Part shown: one piece after another, positions 21,901 to 33,900 of the stretch | Numbering within the stretch: the stretch's first letter is position 1 | Layout: each line of letters opens with the position of its first letter | Assembly (NCBI GenBank): GCA_036874045.1 | Contig: CM072338.1 | Span: forward strand, 20,358,501-20,422,500 | Direction of reading: 5' to 3' | Source: Cymodocea nodosa | Taxonomy: Eukaryota > Streptophyta > Magnoliopsida > Alismatales > Cymodoceaceae | DNA length: 64,000 nt | The notes under the pieces: generated by a model | Seen by the model: only the letters and a program-made list of their open reading frames with translations | What the model was told of the DNA's origin: nothing | The model's database searches: none | Position numbers and translations under genes: made by a program

Positions 21901-24900
21901 AACACTAAGGAAAGCTCATGTATTTGGAAATGGGAAGACAAACTCAAGTATTTTCATGACAAAATGAAAAAAGAAGATCAATACAAAAAAGGAAAAGTAG
22001 AAAAGAGAGTTAAGAACTAAGCACTAAGAAAAGATGAAGAAGATACAGAAACATGGTAGAATAAAAGGAGGAAGAAAGAGATGTTAATGGATCAAATCAA
22101 AATAGAAAATGAAAGTATAGAACATGAGAGGAAAATAAATACCACAAGATAAAAAGCTATTGATAGTATCAGATTTCAATAAAGTGCATCAAGCTGAATT
22201 AAGTTGATTGCTTGATTCTATATAACCATCAGGGCAACCCCTTTGCTTGGCCTAGCCTGGTAACCTGAGACAAGGAGGCTTGCTTTGATGACTATGAGTA
22301 TGATTGCCAATGTTTGGTAAGACACCACCGGTCATATCATTGATGGACATTATATTCTACAAATTATAACGAGTAATGGCAAACTGACCAAAGTTGTAGT
22401 TCGCAGTAAAACAGAATTTCTAAAAAATATGCATGAGCAAAGGTAGGGGTAGCATCTGATATAAGCCACAGTACAACTTCTAAATATTATCTCCAAGGCC
22501 TGCTGCAATTGGCTCATAAAATACAGTTTTAATATAACGTCCAGCTTGTCTCTTTTCATTCAAATGGACAAGTGACCACACTAATCACCTTAATTTTTTC
22601 TATATGAGCAGAATTTTGCATACTCTTATCCAGTCATAGAAATAAATATTGTTAGACTTGTTTCACCTGGTTTCTGTTATTTGCTCATTGTTTCATGATA
22701 CTATCTGGTTTAGATATGCCAAATTGAAATCTAAAATCTTCGTAAGTGTCCATTCTCACATTGTCTCCTTTTGAAAAAAATCATTCTAAGAAGATCAATT
22801 TGATAGACTTTCATAGAAGTTGTAGTGAATAGCATACTCCCATCCACACGTGATTATTTTCTTTGAAAATGTTTGTCTTTTAGGTTAGAAAGTATGTTTT
22901 AGTTGATATAGCATTTTTGATGGAGTTCCTTTCTAAGAGTAGCATTCAGAATACCAGATTGAGCCATCAACAGTCTTCATATGCGTTTTAGTTGTGATAG
23001 CATTTTTGATGAAATTCCTCTCTAAGAGTAGCATCCAGAATTAGCAGATTAAACCATCAACAGTCTCCACATGCATAACACTTATGTTTTTTATAGCTTT
23101 ACTCTTGTATTTGTCATCGAAAAATACACTCATTAAAGCTCCTCACTAGGCTTTGACTATGAGATGTGTTGAAGGCTATATGCTTTTATTCTGAATTTTT
23201 TCTTTAATATATTTAAGCATCTCATTATTTTTATTTTGATTTATTTTCTATATTATAACCTTCTAGTATTACATGTTATCCTCACACTTGGGGTTCCTTT
23301 TGTGCCAGTTTCATTGGTAGGTTAAGAGTATGGTTGTGAGATCTGTGTTAAATATCTATTTTCCATGACTTGAGCTATCACTTCATCTTTCTTGTGACCA
23401 ATCTTGACATTTTTAGTTATGATTAATGTTTTAAAAAATGGACATTATAAAAGGTGGTATTAGACATTAATGTCAACAGTAAACATGGAGCTTCTGATTT
23501 TGGGGTTGAGATGTCAGTGTGACTGATATTTTCTCATTTATGGTACAAGATCAATGATCTTAGGCTATATTTGATAGTCACTTCCAACCGAAATAGGTGA
23601 AATTGGGTTTGGGAGTAAGGATATATTTTTGGCTGGATGGATGAGCTCTAGGCTATTTTCTCTTGTTTGTAAACCACATGACAGTTTAGTGGCAGAAATC
23701 TTTGAGAATGGTTGCCAGAATTGGTCCAACTTCCATCACAATTTAAAAGATAATGAGGTAAACCAGGTTGCCATGTTATTGCAACCATTTAGTAGGCTGG
23801 AATTGCTGACTGGGATTGCCGTCAAGGTCAGATGGGGCCATGGGAGTGTTGTGGATGCCTTCAGCATTCTTATGGAAGTATTGATCTCCATTGAAAGTAT
23901 GAGCTTTTATGTTGCTTATGATGGATACAAGGATTGTGACAAAGATGTATCTAGGAAGGTGGACTGTTATGGTAAACATTGATTGCAGTTTCTGTGGTCT
24001 ACTTAAAGAAAACATTGATAATTTGTTCTTCCAATGTCAAGCTGTCACTGGAGTGTGGACTAAAGTGGGGAGTTTGGTGCCGTAAGGTGAGCTTCAACTA
24101 CCATGTATTGAGGATCTAGTAAACCAGCTTTCTTTACTTATTAGGGGGAAATTGTGGTTTCTAAGCAACAGGTTCTGCTACTCGGCCATCTAATCTGTTG
24201 GACTATTTGGCTAATAGGAACAAAGCCAATTTTAATGGAGCAATTCAAGTGGGGATAATGTCTTAGACAACATTTGAAACCACTTATCAAACTTAGCTGT
24301 TTTAGAATAGTGAGCTTATTGGTAATTGGTAAGTGATAAGTACTATTCACTGCTTGTTGAGTATTGGTTAATCTATTTAATTAACTGTGATGTACATCCA
24401 CAACTTTTTACATCTTTGAGTCAAAAAGGCAAATTTGTCCTTTTTATAAAAAAATAAATAATGGTTAACAATATCTTCCTTTTCTCCTCTCCACCCTCTC
24501 CATCGTGAGTGATCCAAAGCCCATTTCCAAAAGCAAGTGATCCAAGGCTCTATTTAAACTATTTGGCAGCCTTTCCCCACCTCTTCAGAATTCATTATCC
24601 CACACAACTAAAACATGGTCCTTATGATATTATGCGACCTTTGATGGATTGAGCATCCTTTGAAAAGTTGATTTCAAAAAGGCCTTTTCAAAAAATATTA
24701 ATTGGCATTTTTGTTTGAGGCATTACAAGCATATCCTTTTTCACCTAAATGGATTGCTTGGAGAAAGAACATTCTGAGTAAAGCTAAAGGCAATGGTTGG
24801 AACGGATGCCTTTTCAAATTTGGACGTAGGGTAAAACAATGTGATCCACTCTCTCCTATTCTATTTAACTTGTCAGTGACTATTCTTGCATATGTGCCAC

Positions 24901-27900
24901 AATGTAGTTCAGGAAGGGCATTTGGATTGTTGGACCATTGTATCATTTATTGTCTTGTAGCTTCCAGTGAAATGGTATGGGGATAGGTAAAGTTTCAAGG
25001 GATTGGTTTTCCTAGTTAAGATGTAGGTAGTGTGGAGGGGTATCCTAGGGGCTATAGAAGTGGTACAGTGTGGGTTGCAGCCTGTGATAGGGCTTGGTAG
25101 GTGCTGTTGTATACGTCTGTTTGGGTGATTGGCCCAGTGCTGAAGGTGTCCTTTCCATACCTGTGTTGTTTTGTTACTCTGCCTTTTGGTAAGGTCTCTG
25201 AGTGCAAGTGTGCTCTAAAAAGGGATTCATTCGAATGTTTATTCTCATAGGGATCTTAACGAGGCTGATGGTCTTGATTTTATTTATACACTCTTATCTA
25301 TACGCTGTTCTTTGCTTTCGTCTGACCTTGATTCTTTTCACTGGGAATTGAACATGAATGGTGTTCTCAGTGGCTTGCTTGTATTAAATGTTGCCTGGAG
25401 TTTCTATATGGACTTTTGGAGTGCCTGTGTAATGTAAGATACATCTGGAATTGTTGAGTACATTTAAAGATGAAAATTTTCAGATGACTGATTTTAAATG
25501 AGAGAATTCTGGCAGAAATGACCCCACAAAGATGGGGTCATCAATTGGTTGGTATGTCATTTTGCTTGCTTGGAGACAGACTTAATGGATTGGTGGTGGT
25601 GGTCCTCTTTGTATATATTGTGGTATATTTCGAGGATGCATGGATAAAATACCTGCGGTTTCAAGATTGAAAAAGAGATTTGGCTCTGTTGCCTCTGGCT
25701 GCATGGTAGTTTTGGTGGCTGGAAATGATCAAAAAATTTTCTTGGTGTATCATGGACAAGTGAGGTGGAGAGAGCACATTTTTGTAATGAGTAACCAGGC
25801 CTTATTCTAATTAGTCAATGCGGAGATGGTTGTTATTGATGGTGCCCCATAGTTTTTTAGGGGTGTTCTCTGTCCATTGAAGGGGTATTTTTTATTTATG
25901 TCGTTCTGTTGCTTGTTTGTGTCTTCTTTGGCATTTGCTTTTGTCATGACTTGTCTTGTGCATGAGCTTCTTGTGTTTCATTTCTTTTTAATGAATTCAC
26001 AGTGTTATCACTCAAAAAGGTAACCCTCCAATTTCCTATGTGTTCTGTTCTGTTCTGCTTTTGTTTCTCTAAGTTCCTTTTCACTTGGTTTTTTAGACGC
26101 ATAATTGATTCTAGGTTAGCTTGGTAAATTTTTGGATAAGAATAAGTACTACATGGACTAAATGTGCTCATGAAAATTGATATGAGAGCCAACTCACTGC
26201 AATGAGCTTCTTGTGTTTCATTTCTTTTTAATGAAATCATGGTGTTATTACTCAAAAAGGTAAGCCACCAAGTTCCTATGTGTTCTGTTCTGTTCTACTT
26301 TTGTTTCTCTAAGTTCTTTTTCACTTGGTTTTCTAGATGCATCATTGATCCTAGGTTAACTTGGTGAATTTTTGGATAAGAATAAGTACTGCATGTACTA
26401 AATGTGCTCATGAAAATTGATATGTGAGCCAACTCACTGCAATGCTCGTGAAGCTTTTGGCCAAGGCTGTTAAGGATGTAAGGCGACCAGTTGCCAGGCA
26501 AGGGAAGGGTGCCTAGACATCCCTATTAATTAATTATTTTTCCAGATAACATATGTTTATATTACATTATTATTTTATACATATATTATATTTCTATAAT
26601 TTTGTGTACAGAATATATATGTAAATATGCATATGTATATTCATAAATATCAAATTTAAATTTTCATAATATATACATCCAACAATAACTCATTCAATTA
26701 TATTTTTGATTATTTTAGGGTTTAAAAACCCTGACCAACCCTTACATCTGGTTGCTCATTGATGGATCCACCCAGATCTATCCCAGCAAAATAACTCCAA
26801 GGTACCAAGCGGTCTTGAAAAATTGCCTCAATGCCTAGGTGGTGCTCGGGCAGGCACTTCAACAACCTTGCTTTTGGCCAATGATCACTGTAGCATATTG
26901 GCATCTGGATCAGACTTCACCAACCAAAAAGAATGAGTTCAATGAAGACAAGACCTCAAATTTGCTTTAGGAAAAACAAGTGCTTTGTGGACATCAAACA
27001 AATTGTGGCTGTGACTTTTGATTGTTTTGACCACTTTCTTTGGTTCCTTGTGGATTAATGGGACTCTTGATCTTTTGTCAATATTGCTAAATTTGCTTTT
27101 GAAATATTTTTAGGTTAATGATTTGTTCTGCATGAATGTAACCTATGTTGTACATAATTTGAAATGCAAACTCTTTTGCAGGGTGCGGGAGGACATTGTT
27201 CATTCATTGAAAATGAATGATGCTTATGTTGCTATTGGGTCTTTTGATCGTCAAAATATTTTTTACAATGTCAAGTTTTTCAACCGCTCATTGGCATTCA
27301 TAGATGAACTTGTAGGGGAAATTTCTAAACATATGACTCGTGGTGGCTCAACCATAATTTATTGTACAACAATTAAGGACACTGAAGAGGTTAGCGGCTT
27401 TATTGCTTATAATGATTATTTAGGAAATTTCCTGATGATTTTACCATCTAACTGAGCTCATTCAACTTTCCTATGATGCATATGTGGATTTTGTTGCTAT
27501 GAGTAATCCATCTTTCATCTTACCTATGCAACTATGTTATGTTATTGAGGATGCATCCAAAAGCCGAGTGTTGAGACCATTTAGGACACTGAATACAAAA
27601 GCCATAGCAGCAAAAAAGCCAACTGTTTAAATTATTCAATAGGAAAACCAAATAAAAATATGTTCATTGCAGTTCATTTTACCTTCTTTTTTAAGATTTC
27701 TAGTTAAAATTCAAAAAATTGTAGGATACAACATGACTGCGAATCTAGAAAGCACAGATTCTTTTATAATAGTTAGGATTTTAATTGTGTCTGTATAGGA
27801 TACCATCTTCTATAAGTCTCTTAGATTCAAAATAGGAAGCACTAGTATGAGTAGAAGATTCAGATAGAACATGATTTGGACATGGTGATTTGATACTTTT

Positions 27901-30900
27901 CTAAGATTTAGGATGTCATGGAATAAACTATATTTAAATATAAATATTTATAGGTTTAAAATAACACATTCAATGGAAGAAGTAGCAATATAATTCATAC
28001 ATAACATGGTACTTCAACAGTAAAATATGCGTAAAAAATATTACAAGAGTTCTCTTATTATTTTAGTAAAGTGCATATAAAGAAATTATATTCAGGCAAC
28101 TCTTTGTTGTGCGTCCAATGTGCCCGTGTTGTTTCTGAAGAGAGTTCAATTTATTATTTTTTACTTATAATGCATTGACCATTTCACTTGGTGTGCCGTA
28201 TGTTGAGAAGAATCTGTGCTTCTTAGCATTTAAGCCTCCTTTTCTTTTCTCATTGAGACTCCTCTCACTAAAAAAGAATGGTAGGATTAAAGTGTTGGAA
28301 ACAATTGGTAAAGAGGTTAGATTCAGTGTCTCAGTTACTATTTTGGCTTCCTCATTTCAAATGTTGATTAATTCAAATGATAGTTTACTTAAGAAAACTC
28401 CTTTTATTAAGAAATGGATCCCTCTCTGAATTAGATATAAAGATTGTGTATCAAAATCACTATTTTATATCGACTCTTATAATGAAAGTAGGGTTTGGTT
28501 TGTTCTTTTTTCTAACAATACCTTTGCAATATTTTGAAAAATACTAATATGTCCTCATAAAATAAAATGGTGATAAATTTATCTTAGTCTTACATTTAAT
28601 GAACGCTTCAAAAGAGGTGATATTAATTCAAATATGTACTCATGTATAAATAATATTTTCATGCAAATTAGAAGTCAATAAAAAATAAACAGAATGGAAA
28701 CTTTGTAAGGCGGTAGAAAGTAATGAAGCTAAAACCATACTGATTAAGGTGCCAAGGCACCTAGTTGGTAAGCTTGGGTGGCTAGGAACCAATCAGAAAA
28801 CAAAAATTTTAAAAATATTTTATATTATTATTGCTTATATCTTGTTTTTATAAATAACATTGAAATATGCACTAAAATAACATCCTAAAATCAAAATATA
28901 CACATTAACATTATATTATTATGTATATATATGGTTATTTATATATTTTTATGTATGCTAATAATTAATAATACATAAATAAATAGTGTAACCTGACCGA
29001 TAAAAATGTGTAAATAACAAACACAACAATATGATGTTTGAAAGTTGCAACTTATAAATTAACTTGTGATAAAAGTTGATACATAATAACAAAACAATAT
29101 ATATAAAGTCTAAACGATAATAAAATAAAAAAATATTTTTAGAAAACCTTAAAAAATATATTATTATGTATTAGATCTTGCTTGGATCTCTAATTGGATC
29201 CAATAAAGGTCTGAGTTAAGTTCTACAAGTTGTTGGGCATACCTTGGTGTTGCCTAGAAAACACCTAGGTTCCCATATGTTCGGTTGGGTCAGATTTTTC
29301 TATTTTGTCTATTTTGGACAGTAATTTCCCCAAAGGTCTCTCTCAGTGCAGTCAATGTGACTGATCAGGGTGTTAGGATGGCCAGGCAAGGAAAATTCTT
29401 GGATGTTGCCTTTGGATCAAAGGAGGTGACCCCCTTCAACCATTTGTGCACCCACATTGCCTTTTTCAGTGTCCTGGCACCTTGTATTTAAACAAGTGGT
29501 TTCAGACCAGATTTTTTTTTTTTTCTTCCAAAATGTTAGGTTAATATAGGGAGAAACCAAATCAAGCTTCTGGTGGCATACCAGTGGTGGTCTTTCCTCC
29601 AGCAGAACTTTAATTTTTCTACAATCGAGCTAGTGTTGGTATTCAGTGGGGTGAGTTCTTATTTCTTCCGTGTATATAGATTTTCTTCTTACACTGGTAA
29701 AGGGTATCTGGGTGGTTGGGACTTGCATATGCTTGTAAAAATTATGGGCTCAATCACATATGCAGGCTTGAACCTGTGTTCTGATGCAACTTAATGCTGT
29801 GGAAAGTCACTAGGCTATGAAGTTTCTAAAAGGCATTTTTTTCTTTTTTGCCAGTATTTTCATGTTATTTATATCACTGATTTATGCCACTAGTTTGAAC
29901 AGGAATATCTTTTTTTTTCAATATTGTTATTGTTTTTAACATGGATGATTTGATTTTTTCAATCCTGTAATTTCTGTTAAAGAGTTACCAATTTTTGACA
30001 AGGATGATATTATGTTACTGAGTTAATGTTCTTATTTCTACATAACTTTGAATGATACGATATTGTTATTTTCCCCCCTGATTTCATATGATTTATGTCA
30101 CTGATTTATGCTATAGGTTTCAACAAGAATAGTAATTTTTTTGTAATGCTGTAATTTCTGTAAAGCTTTTGCCATTTTTAACAAGGACAATATTAATGTG
30201 CTGATTTCATGTTCTTATTTCTACACAAGCTTGATTGATATAATTTTTTCTGGATGGAATTGATGAGGTAGCTTTCATTGTTCTTTGTCTCTTTTCTTTA
30301 CTTTGAAGAAGTCTCTCTTTTTCTTATTAATAATCAAATTTATGAGGTTGCTTTAGCTGACATCATAGGATTCTGTATGTTCATTTGGGAAGCTTGCCTA
30401 TGTTGTCTCACAAATTTTGTTTTTTTTGAAAACTTTAAATATTACAAAAATTATATCTACCATAGGAACTAATGAAGTATATTATTATTATTTAGTAAAT
30501 TGGCAATAATTTTCACCTTGCTTAATTAGATTGCTGCCTTTTATCTCAAGGCAATTTTGGAGGCTTGTTTCACCTTTTGGTGGTTTTGGCTTTTTTGGTT
30601 GTAGATAGGCTCTTATGTAATTGGCTCCTTATCTCCTTTCTTCTTTGCTTGCATACATTTTAAGGTGTGCACCAAGGTCGTGTTTAGGTGCCAAGCTGTG
30701 TGAATAAGTCATGCCTTGGCAGCACACCTCACCTTATCTTGATTGTGCACATCTTTTGATGGATTTAATTAATTAAATATATGCTTTTTTAAGTTTTAAA
30801 TATTTTTCCTTGCAAAATAACTTAAATGTAAATTTCTTGGACTAGTACCAAAATATACAGTACTATTATTAAAATATATAATTATACATATTATTATTAC

Positions 30901-33900
30901 ACCTCATATTTTGATGTTATCTTAGGTTTATTCATGTATTTAAATGTTATTTAGGAAATAATAGAGCTAAAAATATACATAATTATTATTAAATATGTAT
31001 AAATATATATAATATATACTAAAGAATAAAAAAAATATTTGTATGGGTATTGGGGGAGATCATTCTTTTGTGTATTTTATATTTACCTTGTTGGGATGTA
31101 AGGTGGACTCTGTTCCTGTCATCTATCTAGGACTATCCCTCATGAGATATTGGCTCCATGTCTTCTTGTGGTGGAATGATTTGATCAATGTTTTGCTAGA
31201 TGGGAAGGTAAATTTCTATTATTGCCAAGAAATGCTTTTTTGACATGCCCATTTAGAGGATATTTTCTATTTGGAACTTCTCATACATATAGGACTGGTT
31301 GATTTCTCTTCTTAGGGTGGACATTGTTGCTTTATTCGTACTATAATTTGATGACCTTTTGGGACATCTGGTCTTCCGATGGTTATTGGCATGGTCACAG
31401 AATGATGAATCTGGCTTATTATAATTTGATGATCTTTTGCGACATCTGGTCTTCCGATGGTTATTGTCTTGGTCACAAATGATGAATCTGGCTTATTCTT
31501 CCCTGCACTTGATTGTGGACTGACTGGTTGGTGCGCAACAAAAGGATTTTTCAGAGTTTAGCTTCATACCATGTAGTCTTTTGGGACCAAGTGATTTCTT
31601 CAGTTATTAATTTTACTCTAGTCAATGCTTTGGATGAGTATTCAGATTCTCCCTTATGAAGTATCCTTTTGGCCTTTGTTTTTATTGCTTTCACATTTCT
31701 CTGTATTTTCTTTGGCTAATCCTCTTGATTTGTATCTTTGTTTTGATTTATTAAAATGGTTTCTTACCTCCCCAAAAAGCAGTTCCCTATAAATTTTCTA
31801 GAGTTTGGAAAACTGTGATTTCCTTTTTGAAATCTCTACATGTGGTCTGGAAATTTTCCTTATTTTCTCTTGTATTTTGTAAGTAAAGCTTCAGAAATAT
31901 TTTCAAGTAAAAAAAAAGTTGGTATCAAATACTTGATCTCCTTGCTGTCTTGGAGTAACAATCAATGGTTAATTATTTTCAAAACTTTTACTTGAAAATA
32001 TTGGTTTGCATACGTTTTTATTATAACCATGTTAGTATTCATCATTACTTTGTCAAAGAATGTTATTATGTACAACAGAAGATTCTTCAATATAGAATAT
32101 TATCTAATTTTGAAGCTGGTGATTAGGGATCTGTCTCGTTTTTTTCCAGGTCTTTAAGTCTCTAGAAACTTCTGGAATCAAAGTGGGAATATATCATGGT
32201 CAAATGGGTAGTAAAGCTCGTGAGGAATCACATAGGTTTATTTATAATTTACTACATTTTTTGTAGTTGATCACTTATTTCATCCATGATTTGTTGCTTT
32301 TTGTTACATTTCCATATGATAAACATTACAATTGTTATTTCTCAGAGCATTTACGAGAGATGAGTTGCAAGTCATGGTTGCAACTGTTGCCTTTGGAATG
32401 GGTGTTGATAAGCCTAACATAAGGTGTGTAGTACACTATGGATGTCCTAAAAGTCTTGAATCTTATTATCAAGAAAGTGGACGGTGTGGACGAGATGGCC
32501 TTCCTTCAATCTGTTGGCTATATTATTCTCGAAGTGACTTTGCAAAAGCTGATTTCTACTGTGCAGGATTATATTCTGTATGCTCTTGTTTAGTCTGGCC
32601 AAATCAATTTCTCCTATTTTATTTCAAATTTAGGATCAACTCATCAAGATTTTCAATTTTTTTATCTTTTACGTTTTCTTTTGCAGTTGTTTTCAACATT
32701 TGTTTTCCCTGTGCCTGTTATAAGCATTAGTTCTTAACCTCCTTAAAAATTTGATTAATGTCTCAAGGGAAATCAACGAAAGGCCATCATGGACTCCTTG
32801 ATGGCTGCTGAGAAATATTGTTCTGTTTCTACTTGCCGTAGAAGATTCTTACTACAATATTTTGGCGAGCAAGTTAGTTTCACTCATTGCGGTACATCTT
32901 GTCTTAACATGGACTTTCATTTTTTTTTCTTTGGGCTTATCATCCTATGACATTTTTCAATTTCTTTGGTAGACCCTTTTTTGTTTATCTGCTCAAAGAA
33001 TATGACTAGTACTAGATAGATCTTGTGACACATCTTTCATGGTGTGATGTTAAAAAGTTTTATGCTTAGGTATTGTGACAAGCATTGGAGTTATTTATTC
33101 AATTAAGTCAAATGGATTGTGTCTTTCAGCTGAAAATGACAGTTCAGAGCTTTGATTTTTTATTTTATATTGTATTTGGGTCATATAATAAGCTATATGG
33201 TCGGCATCAAAAACATTGGAAAAGCGTTTGTTGCTTTGAATAGTGACATGCAAGATTTGGTGCGTAGTTATTGTTAAAAGTATTACTTCATGTTAGAGAT
33301 TATTCTAAGGTTACAAGTAAATAGGTAAATGGATTATAGTTAATATTCATATATCCATGGGTCATTATCTATCTCTATGGGATTAACCTTAATGGAATCT
33401 TAATTCTTTCTTTCTCTTAATGCAAAAGGGACATTTGTAGGCATGGCCATTAAGGTGCCCAGGCACACAAGATGAAGGTGCTTGAGCTCTTCTCTTGGGT
33501 GATGTGTAGGAACTCAAGATGTTTTTTTTTTTTGGATATTTTAGTTTTCTTAAGATATATGTTCATTATAATACATTACTTAATTAAAATGCTTATTTAT
33601 AAAAATGAAAATAGCAATCTAAGCATAAATAACATATGTTATTAACTAGAAACAACTAAATAATAATTGCAAATGACAAATTTAAAATAAAACATAGGAA
33701 TGACATTGCTTGAATTTCAAACATTTAGATGGTAAAAAATAAGTGATACCAAATAATAATAAGTCAAACCATTGGAGTCCCCTCTTCCCCATTCCCTGTT
33801 GCTAGCTTTTGTCAGCAGCATGATTGCGTTCTCTCTCCCCCCTTTTAGGTCATAAGTCCTTGTGTAGAAGAGTTCTTTGAGAGTGTGGCATTCAATCTCT

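Larger units (their letters stand above)
21457..27181. other. RecQ intron 6 (5.7 kb), TE-rich
   Basis: Separates TATAT-E-K from [10 protein letters not shown]. It carries two L1-type LINE pieces in scrambled order (23.6-24.1 kb and 24.66-24.91 kb), a 91-bp duplication at 22.9-23.07 kb, a 240-bp tandem duplication at 25.96-26.44 kb and a hAT MITE at 26.46-26.87 kb. The remainder at 21.5-22.9 kb is AT-rich and unassigned. Confidence 0.8.
27390..32149. other. RecQ intron 7 (4.8 kb), TE-rich
   Basis: Lies between IKDTEE and VFKSLETSG. Contains a degenerate hAT-like block near 28740-29270, a diverged 200-bp duplication near 29860-30250, a GGTGTGC-type hairpin near 30661-30735, and an L1 remnant at 31040-31785 with a 78-bp tandem duplication inside it. 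The stretch 27.4-28.7 kb is AT-rich and unassigned. Confidence 0.75.

Noticed and set aside
25962..26441. CRISPR-like or satellite array.
   Set aside because: Only two 240-bp copies and no short repeat/spacer pattern. It is a simple tandem duplication in a eukaryotic intron.
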